A stretch of 64,000 bases of DNA from Brettanomyces bruxellensis (lineage: Eukaryota; Ascomycota; Pichiomycetes; Pichiales; Pichiaceae). Under the pieces are notes generated by a model that did no database searches, had not been told where the DNA came from, and saw only the letters and a list, made by a program, of their open reading frames with translations. Each line of letters opens with the position of its first letter. Position 1 is the first letter of the stretch. The stretch lies in contig NC_054690.1 in NCBI RefSeq assembly GCF_011074885.1, forward strand, positions 3,353,001-3,417,000. The letters are read 5' to 3'. The translations under genes and the position numbers were made by a program. Positions 1 to 9,870 of the stretch are shown one piece after another.

Positions 1-310
1 AGTGCAAACCGACGGCGATGGCGAGTTCTTCATGGCATCCGAAGAATATCAAGTTGACCATACAATTAATGAATATGCTCGAAAACGAACATATTCATTT
101 TTGGGAAATTCAAGTTTTACACAATCACCAGTTCAGGGTACTTCCAATGGGCTGTCTGGTCAAATAGGTGCTATGGACACAGGTCCTATAAGTGGAACAA
201 CAGCAACAATATACTCTTCTGCAGCCAATGATATTGAGCCTACCGCACTAACTTCTCCATTGGGCGATATCGAAGATGAAATATCCGACCATGACATGAC
301 GGTAGAATAA
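1..310 (+). CDS. 3' end of an unidentified gene (5' truncated by the window)
   Basis: The reading frame is open from the first bases and ends at the TAA at 308-310, giving about 102 residues of C-terminus. No ATG is needed, since the start lies outside the window. The visible part is polar and low-complexity, rich in Ser, Thr, Gly and acidic residues, with a final acidic stretch (DIEDEISDHDMTVE). It looks like the disordered tail of a larger protein. I see no domain and do not recognise the family. It converges with the YVH1 gene, whose stop is only about 40 bases away. Confidence 0.55.
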   Translation, partial: VQTDGDGEFFMASEEYQVDHTINEYARKRTYSFLGNSSFTQSPVQGTSNGLSGQIGAMDTGPISGTTATIYSSAANDIEPTALTSPLGDIEDEISDHDMTVE

Positions 311-349
311 TTATTTCTATAAAACATACAAAGCATCATTATAAGATAT

Positions 350-1357
350 TCACGGTGTTGAAGAGGCAAGCTCATCAACTTTAGCTTTTAGGAGATGTAT
401 TGCTGGGACCATCCACCTTCCGCAACTACACCTGGATCCTTGCCAATGATATCCACCCACCTTCGAGCCGCATTTAAAACAGTCGAAACGACCCTCAAGT
501 TCTCCCTTGCTCAATTCAGGCTTCATCCAATTTAAGGGTTCGAAGAAATAATGAGTACATTCGGAACTGGCTTTTTCAACCTTATAGACCTCCTTGGTCC
601 AAAAGGTGGTTTTATAGAAGTACTTCTGCTTGTCATGATCATCTGTTGGCACAGTATGCGGTATAAAAACAGCGGAATTTGCCAACACTTGACCACATTT
701 CTTACACCTAAAGACGTACTTTGGTTTGAGATCCTTATTTTCCTCATTTTTCGTGGATGGTACGTTTGCTGTACCATTATTCACTATGTCTCGATAGGCG
801 GAGTCATTATTCATATCCGTTATTTGTAATAAACTCATCTTGAAGGCTCGATACTGCGGGTATCTGGCATCGAGTTCTCTCACATCATCACAACAGCCAC
901 AATTGTAATAAAGTTGTAATTGCTTTGAAAAGCCCGAATTTGGTTCAATTATCACACCCTCCGGATATTTCCTTTGAACAGCATATCGAGCCTGTTTATA
1001 ATTGAGGTGGTATTTCTTCATTAAAAAGGCGATGACAAAACTGACAGATCTGGACCTTCCAGCATTACAATGAACAAGTACCTTTCCCTTATTTCCTTCT
1101 GGGGATCCTTTCAATCTTTTATCTATAAAATCGTTCACCCTTTGAAAGTAAATGAATAAATTTTCAGTATCCAGGTCATCCACTGGCACTTGCAATCTTG
1201 TGTAATTCTTGTATGTTTCTGGGATCGGCTCCTTTTGAACGCTCACTATACTCTCTATTCCATACAGATTTTTGAGATCAACATTATTTAACAACGGCTG
1301 TATTGAGGAAATATAGAGTCCTCCAAGGACCCGATACAAATTATTTTCGTCTGCCAT
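350..1357 (-). CDS. YVH1: YVH1 dual-specificity protein phosphatase with C-terminal zinc-binding domain
   Basis: This 335-residue protein has an N-terminal dual-specificity phosphatase domain (about 5-160). The P-loop HCNAGRSRS lies at about 96-104, with catalytic Cys97, and the general-acid Asp loop is upstream (PVDDLD, about 58-63). The C-terminal third carries the cysteine pairs of the Yvh1/DUSP12 zinc domain (CKKC, CFKC, CSCG). Length is close to the S. cerevisiae protein (364). In yeast Yvh1 acts in late 60S ribosome maturation, releasing Mrt4 so that the stalk can assemble, and this depends on the zinc domain more than on phosphatase activity. Start is the ATG at 1357. Both domains look intact. 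Confidence 0.95.
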   Translation of the reverse strand: MADENNLYRVLGGLYISSIQPLLNNVDLKNLYGIESIVSVQKEPIPETYKNYTRLQVPVDDLDTENLFIYFQRVNDFIDKRLKGSPEGNKGKVLVHCNAGRSRSVSFVIAFLMKKYHLNYKQARYAVQRKYPEGVIIEPNSGFSKQLQLYYNCGCCDDVRELDARYPQYRAFKMSLLQITDMNNDSAYRDIVNNGTANVPSTKNEENKDLKPKYVFRCKKCGQVLANSAVFIPHTVPTDDHDKQKYFYKTTFWTKEVYKVEKASSECTHYFFEPLNWMKPELSKGELEGRFDCFKCGSKVGGYHWQGSRCSCGRWMVPAIHLLKAKVDELASSTP

Positions 1358-1901
1358 ACGGAATGACTGATGCTTCTTTTGGTATATCGTTCAAAAGGGG
1401 GTGCTATTACTATGTTATGCTATCCTTATCCTATGATATCCAGGATCGCAGGAAACAACAAAAAAAAACTGAAAAATTTAAGCTACGCAACATAGTGCTA
1501 GACGACGTATACGGAAATCAATGTACGGATGTCCAGGAAACTGAAATGTCCTCATAAACAAAAGCTAGGATACGAATAACCGGAAGTATCTATATATCAG
1601 CTTCCGGGATTTCCATTTATATCTACTGATTATCAATACTTGAGTATCATTAGATAGTAATCTATTATCAGTCTATATTAGTGAAAACTCTGTAAAGTAT
1701 TATATAAAAAGTGAGGAAACTTCCCCTGTTCTAACACATAGCTACTTTTTTTTTCTTTAATTCTTTATTTGACTTTTTATTTCTTTCCCCGTTGCTGCTA
1801 AACAACATCATACAACCTGGCTCTTAACATGAGTAGCCATACATCTTGAAGTACATAACAGTAGAAAAGAATGCTGCTAAAAGAAATGTGTAAGACACAG
1901 A
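1358..1901. other. Intergenic, YVH1 start to PBP1 stop
   Basis: AT-rich upstream region of YVH1 and 3' flank of PBP1. The only open frame runs in from YVH1 without a credible ATG. I see no RNA gene or repeat. Confidence 0.5.
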
Positions 1902-4457
1902 TCATTGCCGTGGATAATGTCCACCACGATTCCTTGAATTCCGCCTTGGCATCATACCACCACTTCCCGGCATCATCGGTGGAGGCATTCCCGGATAAAA
2001 TGACATTGGCTGTGCTCCATTTATAGCCATTGGGTTTGGAGTATACATAGGTATGAACTGTGGCTGTTGATACACAAACTGATACTGCGGAACAGCTCCC
2101 ATCTGCATTCCACTCATCTGGTTAGGCGATTGCATATGTATTGGCTGAGGCGGCGGCGCATTCACAGATGCCATTGGTAACTGTTGTGTTTGAACTGGTT
2201 GCTGCCCCTGCTGCCGAGACTTTGGCTGTTGAGCCTGTTGTGGTATGTGAGGCAAGGCAGGTTGCACTGCCTGAACAGGTTGCACAGGAGACTGGGGTGG
2301 AACATTCTGCATACTAGGAGAGGAACTTTGAGAATTGTTTCTTCTGCTTGCACTACTACCACGGCGTCCGTATGCAAACTGCTGTGAAGTTTGCTGAGGA
2401 GATAACGGATTAATTTCCATCATGCGAGGAGGGCCCCCTGATGGCATAATGATTGGCGGTGGTATCGATTGCGGTGCCATCATAGGTATCGTCTGAGAAG
2501 GCATAAACAGCTTTCTACCCATCGGTGGAGCAGGAACCCATTCGGGTTGCAAGGAGAACGTACTTTTGTAGGACTCCGCAACTGTTGATGGCCAGGTAGG
2601 TGTTGTTGTAAATGGTCGTTCTATTTGAACGATCAAAATAGCACCAGTTGCCGAGTTCTTTTCATTATCCTTCGATTGCTGCTCATATTCCATCTTTGCG
2701 CTAACAAGAAGACTAAATTTGCCCTCTAATAAGCTCCGCTTAGCCTTGGATGTATCGGAAGGAACTTTCCCGGCGCCAAAGAACGATGCAGGAGACCTCC
2801 TGTGCCTATTCTGTTGTGCTTGGCCATATCTTGTATCCGTATTATTTTTCAAAGGAAGATTGGTCATATTAGCAACTTTACCAACCTTCGTGCTGTTCGT
2901 CTTAACTTTAGTAATGACCGATTCAGAATGAACACCATCCTGGTGCTCTTTCTGTAATTTCTGGCCATCATGACTGGTTTTGGTCTCTTCTTGCTTGAAC
3001 GACGAAGATTTCTCACCGACATTAGTAGCTCCTTTATCGTTAACTTTCTTAGCCGTCTGCTGAGGCTTAGCTTCAACCTTCTTTTCCCTTCCTTTCGAAT
3101 CAGCTTTCTGCCTCTGCATGCGAGCTTTGGATATTAAAGGTAAGATATCTCCTGGCACGTTCTCAGGGATTTTAAGGTGTGCAGAAAACTCCTTTAATGC
3201 AGCGATATCGGATTGATGCTTTGACAAAGGTTTACTACCAGAATTTGCTAAAGTTCCAGCCTCATTTTTATTGGAAACATTAGCTGAAGCAGCTTTTGGT
3301 TTCTCCTGATTCTTACTTGAGGATGAAACAACTGGGGCAGACTTTGGAACTGCGTCATTGTTGATCTCTGGATTATTCGAGGTTGAAGCAGACTCTTCCG
3401 TAGCAACTTTCTTAATTGGCTTTGCAGGTAGATTTGTTACAGCTGAAGAGTAAATGACAGCAGGATCCTTGTGGTAATACGCAGCACGTTGACGAGGCGT
3501 AGCATATCTTCCTGCCTGAACAGGCTTTATAGAAGAAATAGACTTTTGCTTGTTGCTTTTCAACATTCCCATCAAAATCTTATCTTCATCCGGATGTGCA
3601 GAGGGCCTGCGATTATCCTTTTGTTTATCAGATGTCGAATCTTTTCCTTTCCTGCTTGTAGGGGATTGATCCCTCAGAACACCGGAATACTTATCTTCTT
3701 CATCGAATCCACTGTCATCAACACGTAGCCCACGTTCCTCCGCCAAGTGAACATTGCCATGAGTGCCCTGCGACTCAATCTCATGAGCAATTCTTTCTGC
3801 TTCCTTAAATCTCCGCTGAAAATCAGGACTGTCCTTGGATATCTTTGTAGTGTACAAAGATTCGTCGAAGGTTGAATGAATGTTAAACTTTTCTTCATTT
3901 GCTTTAAACTGATCCCAGTGACCGCCACTAGACTTACCAGTATTCAATTCCAAGGAATCAAGTGTTTGATCCACCAAGCCGTCATCAGGAACCCATTTCT
4001 TCAAAGCATGAGGCTGAAAAGTGTGGTGTTCGGAAGATATTGCAGAATCCGTTTTAAAGCCATTAGATTCGTCGGACTTAACACCGTTAGATTCTCCAGA
4101 ATAAATTTCGTTCTTTTCAACAGTTGTGAAGTCCACATTCCGTATTCTTATCATAAGGATATCCTTGTTCGGAATTAGTAAATACTCAGAATCAAATATT
4201 TCAACTTTGTGATCATTTGCAGGGGCAGGAGTTTCGTCTAAGGGAAACTTTAAACAGATGGAGAAATTTCCATCACTTGAAAACTCGCCAATTGTGTAAA
4301 GAATTCCAGATATTCTAAGGCCAGAATTCAATGACACCACTGCCTTTCGACCAATTGCTTTAACAAGACCATACAAAAGCCTATCCGCCATTTGCTTTCC
4401 TGTAGCCATTGCGTGAGGAGAGGGGGAACGACGACGACTTTGATTTCTTGAAGCCAT
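1902..4457 (-). CDS. PBP1: PBP1, ataxin-2 homologue (Pab1-binding protein)
   Basis: 851 residues with the ataxin-2 layout. A divergent Lsm fold lies at about 20-110 (LVKAIGRKAVVSLNSGLRISG). The LsmAD domain at about 182-258 has the typical FKANEEKFN and FKEAERIAHEIE stretches. A long disordered Lys/Ser-rich middle follows. The C-terminal third is rich in Gln, Pro and Met (QMSGMQMG, PPPMMPGSGGMM). A degenerate PAM2-like stretch (SLQPEWVPAPP) sits near residue 640. In yeast Pbp1 binds Pab1, promotes polyadenylation and stress granules, and its Met-rich region acts as a redox-sensitive condensate that restrains TORC1. Start ATG 4457 gives the Lsm domain a short basic leader (SRRRSPSP). Confidence 0.94.
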   Translation of the reverse strand: MASRNQSRRRSPSPHAMATGKQMADRLLYGLVKAIGRKAVVSLNSGLRISGILYTIGEFSSDGNFSICLKFPLDETPAPANDHKVEIFDSEYLLIPNKDILMIRIRNVDFTTVEKNEIYSGESNGVKSDESNGFKTDSAISSEHHTFQPHALKKWVPDDGLVDQTLDSLELNTGKSSGGHWDQFKANEEKFNIHSTFDESLYTTKISKDSPDFQRRFKEAERIAHEIESQGTHGNVHLAEERGLRVDDSGFDEEDKYSGVLRDQSPTSRKGKDSTSDKQKDNRRPSAHPDEDKILMGMLKSNKQKSISSIKPVQAGRYATPRQRAAYYHKDPAVIYSSAVTNLPAKPIKKVATEESASTSNNPEINNDAVPKSAPVVSSSSKNQEKPKAASANVSNKNEAGTLANSGSKPLSKHQSDIAALKEFSAHLKIPENVPGDILPLISKARMQRQKADSKGREKKVEAKPQQTAKKVNDKGATNVGEKSSSFKQEETKTSHDGQKLQKEHQDGVHSESVITKVKTNSTKVGKVANMTNLPLKNNTDTRYGQAQQNRHRRSPASFFGAGKVPSDTSKAKRSLLEGKFSLLVSAKMEYEQQSKDNEKNSATGAILIVQIERPFTTTPTWPSTVAESYKSTFSLQPEWVPAPPMGRKLFMPSQTIPMMAPQSIPPPIIMPSGGPPRMMEINPLSPQQTSQQFAYGRRGSSASRRNNSQSSSPSMQNVPPQSPVQPVQAVQPALPHIPQQAQQPKSRQQGQQPVQTQQLPMASVNAPPPQPIHMQSPNQMSGMQMGAVPQYQFVYQQPQFIPMYTPNPMAINGAQPMSFYPGMPPPMMPGSGGMMPRRNSRNRGGHYPRQ

Positions 4458-4856
4458 ACTTGTTGACGATGGATAATATCCAAAAAGTTCTCCAATGTGA
4501 TGAATGTATGGTGTAAAAGCCAGCTAGAAACGTTAAAACGAGCGGTCTGTTTATAACACCAAACGAAGGAATAGGGAAGCGAAGAAAAAATAAAAATATG
4601 GAAGGAAAAGCAAAAAAAAAAAAAAAAAAAATTCACAGACTAAAATCAGTGGGGTGTCCGGATATCAAACCTCCTTAAATGATCTTAATAAGATATATAT
4701 AATGGGAAGTGCTACAAGGCAGCTTTAAAAAGAAAAAAGTATGTATATATATACAAACAAAATTAAATTGAAATGCTACGTTGAGCCTATTCCAAGGTTA
4801 TGTATATGTATGATTGATTATGTGTGTATAAACGACAAGCCAACATGATTGGATGC

Positions 4857-4868
4857 GCATCCTTACAC
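4857..4868 (+). promoter_or_regulatory. Recurrent motif GCATCCTTACAC, copy 1
   Basis: The core CATCCTTACA recurs at 41473, 52331 and 54533, always in intergenic DNA upstream of a gene. It differs by one base from the Rap1-type consensus ACAYCCRTACAY. Function is inferred from recurrence and location only. Confidence 0.35.
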
Positions 4869-5231
4869 CAGCAACAGATAAATTAAATAAAATCACAATG
4901 CTCAGCTCATGTCATTTGAGTGTTGAAAATAATTAATTAAACTTTTTCTGATTGGAGTGCTCGAATTTTATTAACCTTCTTGGTTGATGCTGACTGATGC
5001 TTAGTGTGTGGGGTGAGAAAAAAGCATTTACAAGACTTCCCTATATATGGAACTAAACACCAAGTATGCTTTGAATGCCACTGCTTTTTATAATACAGGC
5101 TTATGCAAATGCTTACTTTGCATTATATAATTATCGGCTATTTTAATTCTTCTGATCAGTAGTGCTACGATAGCGAACTTTATGGAGAATATGTAAATGT
5201 ATGTCATGTAATGCTATTTTTTCTTGGAGTC

Positions 5232-5254
5232 TTTTTTTTTTTTTTTTTTTTTTT
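5232..5254. repeat. T23 homopolymer
   Basis: An uninterrupted run of 23 T about 150 bases upstream of the spliced mini-protein gene. Long poly(dA:dT) tracts exclude nucleosomes in yeast promoters, which would fit this position. The exact length may be unreliable in a draft assembly. Confidence 0.7.
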
Positions 5255-5400
5255 GTAGTGTGGTGTGCGTTCTAGTTAAAATGTGCGTAAATTTCCTTAA
5301 TTTTGACTACAAAACGTTGATAACCCATACAGTTTCACTAAACTTCAGACACGTCACATACCACAGAACAAATCATTATAGCTGATATATATATTGAAAA

Positions 5401-5778
5401 ATGAAGGCATCTTTTGTTGCTTCTATGAGACCCGCATTCAAGGCCTACATGAGACCAAGTTACAAGACAATGATGAGACCAACCACCCGGGCGATGAACC
5501 AGGCACAGGTAAGTTTGATTTAGTTTATGGTACAAGGACAAACATGTATTTTCCGTGGAGATCGATACTAACACCGATGTCTAAACATTTCAATTTAGAA
5601 AAAAGAGAAACCAGTCTTTTTTTCACCAGAGTTATACCCACTTTTCTTTGCTTGTGGTGTTGTTATCTGTTCTGCAACATACTTCTCTACAAAGCATTTG
5701 AAGCATGATTCATTGAAGTTGGGAAGGTCCGTTCCTACTCAGAACGAGAAATTTGAGGAGGTGATCAAGAAAAATTGA
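5401..5778 (+). CDS. Small mitochondrial membrane protein, NDUFA4/B12D-like (MIN8-like), one intron
   Basis: Neither reading frame alone is complete. Exon 1 (5401-5508, 36 codons) ends CAG before GTAAGT. TACTAAC lies at 5566-5572. The acceptor TTTAG ends at 5598, and exon 2 (5599-5778) continues in phase to TGA, giving 95 residues. The N-terminus is basic, without acids, and rich in Met-Arg-Pro (MRPAFKAYMRPSYK), consistent with mitochondrial targeting. Exon 2 holds one membrane segment (PELYPLFFACGVVICSATYF) followed by basic and polar residues. The PEL-x-PLF start of the helix and the K-x-L after it match the NDUFA4/MLRQ and B12D families and, as far as I recall, S. cerevisiae Min8 (YPR010C-A). 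A respiratory-complex-associated role is inferred from family only. Confidence 0.8.
5509..5598 (+). other. Spliceosomal intron of the MIN8-like gene
   Basis: 90 bases with donor GTAAGT, perfect branch point TACTAAC (5566-5572) and acceptor TTTAG 26 bases downstream. Removing it joins two phase-0 exons. The exon 1 frame read straight through does not give the conserved helix. Confidence 0.88.
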
Positions 5779-6198
5779 ATTACGCAGAATACATTCGCCT
5801 ACTTTGAGGGCATATTTATTTAACAACATAAACGTGGTTATCCAATTAAGCACGCAAGTTGCAGATCAAATCTAGTTGCTTGGAGGCACTGATATCTGTA
5901 ACTTAATAATTTCGAATTTCTTTTGAATAAGTTAACATTATTTATCGTCAAGCTTCGTCGTCTGAAGTTTTGAACTGTAGTACTTTTCAATTTTATATGG
6001 TGCATTTTTGTGTACCCCACTTCCTCTCGTTATTTCGCTTCTCAAATACATTCAAGTTATCGGTAAGTTAACCGTTCAATTTCTATAAGATATGTATGTA
6101 TATGCTTAGTAATATCTATGAACACGGAGGAATATATGATCCAAATTGTATAAATAAAATAATGGTGGTTCTAATCTTCCTGCAGCCAAACAAACCAT
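5779..6198. other. Intergenic, convergent 3' ends
   Basis: The 3' flanks of the MIN8-like gene and DPC29. AT-rich, with no coding frame that starts with ATG and has recognisable content. Confidence 0.5.
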
Positions 6199-7023
6199 TT
6201 AGTTTTCAACATTGGTGTAAACTTTCTCAACATCATCCAAGTCCTCTAGTAACTGAACAAAAGATTCAAAACTTTCTTTTGTTTCAGGGTTTGATATCTC
6301 GACCTTCATATCATCTTTTGGAATATAGCCAAATTCCATTTCCTTGATTGTATACTTATTATCTTCTTTAATCTGATTCGCAACCTTACCTAACTCCTTA
6401 GGATCAGTCACCAGTTCAACCAGATTTTCATCATTCTCATTGGATACCTGATTTATATCATCACATCCCAATTCTATCATGTTATCAAACTCCTCATCAA
6501 AGTCTGCATCCTTAAGATCAATAATTAGTATGCCTTTTCTGTCAAACATGTAGGCAGTGGGAGTCATGTTGGAACCATATTTATTAAAACAGGGCCTAAT
6601 CATTCCAATTGTACGATTCTTGTTATCCGTAATAGCTTCAATAACTACTGCCACTCCACCAGGTCCCAACCCTTCATAAGTGACTGTCTCCATTTTAGCG
6701 GAACTCTTCATTTCACCAGTGCCTCTTTTCACTGCATTTTCAATAACTCTCTTTGGGATACTCAGAGATTTCGCCTTCTCAATAGCATAGGCTAACTGCA
6801 AATTCTTTGTCAAGTCAGATCCCCCCATTTTTGCTAGCACGGTAATTTTTGATGACATCTTAAAGGAAACACGAGCTCTTGCAGCATCATTGGCTGCTTT
6901 TTTATGCTTGATGTTATCCCATTTAGAATGACCCGAAGCACTTATCCCAGTAGTACAAAAGTATCTAAAACTACTGCGAAATGAATTTCTTTCGAGTAAT
7001 CTTACAAGTGCACTCATATTCAT
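6199..7023 (-). CDS. DPC29: DPC29, mitochondrial TACO1/YebC-family translation factor
   Basis: 274 residues from the ATG at 7023 (a second Met, 7017, is equally plausible). The frame upstream to 7047 has only a TTG. The N-terminus (MNMSALVRLLERNSFRSSFRYF) is a typical mitochondrial presequence. It is followed by the YebC/TACO1 signature SGHSKWDNIKHKKAANDAARA, then KRGTGEMKS and the YEGLGPGGVAVVIEAITDNKNRT block. TACO1-type proteins bind the mitoribosome and help it through difficult stretches of mitochondrial mRNAs such as COX1. Length matches the family. It is divergent from VMA7, with 382 bases shared between them. Confidence 0.93.
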   Translation of the reverse strand: MNMSALVRLLERNSFRSSFRYFCTTGISASGHSKWDNIKHKKAANDAARARVSFKMSSKITVLAKMGGSDLTKNLQLAYAIEKAKSLSIPKRVIENAVKRGTGEMKSSAKMETVTYEGLGPGGVAVVIEAITDNKNRTIGMIRPCFNKYGSNMTPTAYMFDRKGILIIDLKDADFDEEFDNMIELGCDDINQVSNENDENLVELVTDPKELGKVANQIKEDNKYTIKEMEFGYIPKDDMKVEISNPETKESFESFVQLLEDLDDVEKVYTNVEN

Positions 7024-7405
7024 GAATATTAGCTGTAAAACCAACAAATTCTAATGAACAGGAAAAGTAATTCAAACTATACATAAGAACTGTCAAGTTA
7101 ATAAATTCATCAATTACCACCAGTAGGGCGCTCATGGTGGGAAAAAAGAGAGAGGAACTTTACATCCGTGCACATCAATAATGATATCCAATACATGTTT
7201 TCGGTCGGGTCTGCTTTTTCGCTTTTTTTCTATGTCCAAAAAATCATTTCAGAATTCGTAGATAAGCCGCTGCTTACAAGCTAAATTTATCAAAGTAGGA
7301 AAGGTTTCACGAACGTTTCTCCAATTATTTTTCTTCTTGCGACCATTTCTGCATTCTACGAATATACTATTGTGAGAAATTTGTGTGACATAAACAGGAA
7401 GGAAA
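7024..7405. other. Divergent promoter region DPC29/VMA7
   Basis: 382 bases containing ACATCCGTGCAC at 7162-7173, close to the Rap1-type consensus ACAYCCRTACAY. Nothing else recognisable. Confidence 0.4.
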
Positions 7406-7777
7406 ATGTCAGCTTCATCCAATGCTGCCAAACATAGAACATTGATGGCTGCCATCGGTGATGAAGATACCGTCACAGGTATTTTGCTTGCAGGTATTGG
7501 CCAGGTTACAAGTGAGCCAGGTAAGGAGAGAAACTTTTATGTTGCTTCGGAGAATACAAAAATGGAGGAATTAGAGCGAAAGTTTGATGAATTCATAAAC
7601 AGGGATGATGTTGCAATTCTTCTTATAAATCAGTTTTTGGCGGATAAAATAAGGGTTCTCATAGACACATACACCAAACCATTTCCAGCTATTCTCGAGA
7701 TTCCTTCAAAGGATCATCCATATGATCCGGAAAAGGATTCCATATTAAGAAGGTTGAGGAGACTAATGGGAGAATGA
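7406..7777 (+). CDS. VMA7: VMA7, vacuolar H+-ATPase V1 subunit F
   Basis: 123 residues, full length for the family (118 in S. cerevisiae). The fold markers are MAAIGDEDTVTGILLAGIG at the N-terminus, INRDDVAILLINQFLADKIR in the middle and FPAILEIPSKDHPYDPEKDSI near the C-terminus. Subunit F is part of the central rotor stalk with subunit D and is needed to couple ATP hydrolysis to proton pumping at the vacuole and late secretory membranes. Start is the ATG at 7406, and no other in-frame ATG precedes it. It converges on CHS5. Confidence 0.97.
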   Translation: MSASSNAAKHRTLMAAIGDEDTVTGILLAGIGQVTSEPGKERNFYVASENTKMEELERKFDEFINRDDVAILLINQFLADKIRVLIDTYTKPFPAILEIPSKDHPYDPEKDSILRRLRRLMGE

Positions 7778-8040
7778 GGAATTATGAGAAATATATCTAA
7801 TTATGTATACAAACCGGCCTGTATGGCATAGCATAATTGAACTGACACTACATAGACAGCACGAATAAAAAAAAGAGATTCCTTACTTTGGGGAAACTTC
7901 AAATTTCACATAATTGATTAATCAAAAAAGAATCTTTAATCTTAATCATACACTAAATAAAAGTTAAGCGGATTACTGACTATCATCTAGATGTATGTGA
8001 ATCTCCTTAGAAATCTCATATCGTAATAGTATAACCTCAG

Positions 8041-9870
8041 TTACCTTTTCCCGTTATTTCTTCCGCGCTTATTTTTGTTTTTCTTCTTCTTCTTCGTTTG
8101 TTTTTTCACCTGGTCAGTTTTAGTGACTTGACCATTTTTCTTTTCATCTGTCGATGCTTCTGGACTTTTATCAGCATCGGTATTATCATCAACACTCTCC
8201 ATTTTTGGCTCCTCCAACACGCCATCCAAGTTTTCAACCGCAGTATCCTCTTTCTTTAAGCCGAGATCACTACCTTCTTCGGTCAGTTTCGCTATTTCTG
8301 AGGGCTCTTTCTCAGTCTTCATTGGCTCTGTAGCTCCTTCTGATTGTTTATTTTCACTAATTGGTTCATTTTCCTTTTCATCAACAACTGGACTCTCTTT
8401 AATAATACCATCTAAACCCCCAGATAACGAAGTACCTGTTTCATTTATATTTGCCTCATTAGAATCAACATTTTCCTTATTATCCAAACTCTTCAGAGTA
8501 TGTGACGATGTGATATCTGATTCGTGCACATTGGTTTGTACTTTAGATTTTTCTTTCAATTTATTAGGGAGATCTGCCTCATTCTGAGGTTCATCGGGAG
8601 CTGCCAGCTTGGATCCGGCTTCATGATCAGCTTCATGATCGGTTTCTTCGCAAACTTTCTGTTTGTCATCTTGCTCTTGCAAAATCTTTGATTTCTTGCC
8701 ACCAATTTCATGCTTCTTCGACTCATCCTCAGTTGTATTTTCCTCGGAATTTGGAATGGCAGCTGAAGCATCTGATTCCTTATCATCAGCAACCTTTTTA
8801 TCTGCGACAAAAGTGTCGGATCCATTTGGTTCAGCATTGTGGGTTTCCTGTAAATCCACGTCTCCGGAATTCTTTGTACCTATAGGCTTAATCTGTCCGG
8901 ATTTTGGCAATTTCTCCTTTTCAGCATCAATGTCCTTCTTCGTAGAAGGTTCCTCCTGATTTTCTTGCGTATCCATTTGTTTTCCATGCTCCGCCATGTT
9001 TGAGACATCTCCAATTTGTGAAGAACTTTCGAGAAGAGCCTCAGACGTCTGCTTCTTCCAAAAGTCCTTTTCTTTCCAAATTGGATTCTCCGAATTTAAG
9101 TAAAACTTGTTAACGCCAATAATCCTTCTCTCTAACTCACAAGCCTTTATCCATTCTGGTCTCACCACAGGAATATTAATACTCTTTGCCTTTTCACACT
9201 CAACACCCGTTGGGTTAGTGCATACAAAGTGTGTTGTATCTATTCTAACTGTTTTGCTGATAGGTCTTGCTCCAATTTTTGAAACTGCATCTTCAATATC
9301 TTGCAAAGTAAATCCAGAATTTTTGGTGAAATCAATATCACCCAGACAAATGGTTATTCCACTAAGATCCGTCATCTTATGGGTAGTTATTTCCAAGAGA
9401 TTCGAACGGTAGATGCCGGCTGTCGTATCCATACGTAGTTGAAATTTGTAATTGGTGTCAATTGAAAGGCCACTTAATTTAATATTCTTCTTTGTGGTTG
9501 CATTCCTTATCTGTCCAAGCTTTGCTCCATTCTTATAAAGAGTGAGAGCTTTTAGTTCGGAAGTGCCTAAATCCAGTGGGTCCCATTCTAGAACACACGA
9601 AGTTTGTGTAACGTTCACTACTTTTAAAGCTGGCTCCTTTGGTTCATGCTTACCAAATGTTTCATAAATTGTTTTCTGTAAAGCATCAAATTGTTTGCTC
9701 TCCTTTTCCTCACCTTCGAAATCTCTCTCACAAGCAATCTTAACAATTGATCCAGTGCTGATTCCATCAGGTAGAAGAATGGTAGGAAATTCGATGATAT
9801 GATGGTCCTTCGTCAGCAAAAGAGCCAACGAAGCATCCAGTTTACCGACAGTAAGTGAAACCTCAACCAT
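8041..9870 (-). CDS. CHS5: CHS5, exomer scaffold (FN3-BRCT) for chitin synthase III export
   Basis: 609 residues from the ATG at 9870; the codon before it in frame is TTG. Order: N-terminal dimerisation segment (MVEVSLTVGKLDASLALLLTK), a fibronectin type III domain (about 75-165, LEWDPLDLGTSELKALTLYKNG), and a BRCT domain (about 170-260, ending RPEWIKACELERRIIG). A long acidic, repetitive Glu/Lys-rich tail follows, ending in a Lys cluster (KKQTKKKKKNKNKRGRNNGKR). This is exactly Chs5, which with ChAPs adaptors forms exomer at the trans-Golgi and exports Chs3 and Fus1. Length is a little below S. cerevisiae (671), as expected for the variable tail. Confidence 0.95.
   Translation of the reverse strand: MVEVSLTVGKLDASLALLLTKDHHIIEFPTILLPDGISTGSIVKIACERDFEGEEKESKQFDALQKTIYETFGKHEPKEPALKVVNVTQTSCVLEWDPLDLGTSELKALTLYKNGAKLGQIRNATTKKNIKLSGLSIDTNYKFQLRMDTTAGIYRSNLLEITTHKMTDLSGITICLGDIDFTKNSGFTLQDIEDAVSKIGARPISKTVRIDTTHFVCTNPTGVECEKAKSINIPVVRPEWIKACELERRIIGVNKFYLNSENPIWKEKDFWKKQTSEALLESSSQIGDVSNMAEHGKQMDTQENQEEPSTKKDIDAEKEKLPKSGQIKPIGTKNSGDVDLQETHNAEPNGSDTFVADKKVADDKESDASAAIPNSEENTTEDESKKHEIGGKKSKILQEQDDKQKVCEETDHEADHEAGSKLAAPDEPQNEADLPNKLKEKSKVQTNVHESDITSSHTLKSLDNKENVDSNEANINETGTSLSGGLDGIIKESPVVDEKENEPISENKQSEGATEPMKTEKEPSEIAKLTEEGSDLGLKKEDTAVENLDGVLEEPKMESVDDNTDADKSPEASTDEKKNGQVTKTDQVKKQTKKKKKNKNKRGRNNGKR

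Larger units (their letters stand above)
4458..5400. other. Intergenic, between PBP1 and the spliced mini-protein gene (divergent)
   Basis: About 940 bases serving two divergent genes. It holds an A20 run at 4612-4631, a T23 run at 5232-5254 and one copy of the recurrent GCATCCTTACAC motif (4857-4868). No open frame with an ATG and no tRNA-like B box was seen. Confidence 0.5.

Noticed and set aside
8041..8110. Lys-rich end of CHS5 as a frameshift artefact
   Set aside because: Known Chs5 proteins also end in a Lys-rich tail, and the frame is continuous with the acidic region.
9400..9416. GATTCGAAC resembling a reversed tRNA B box
   Set aside because: Lies inside the CHS5 coding sequence, and no A box or cloverleaf could be formed around it.
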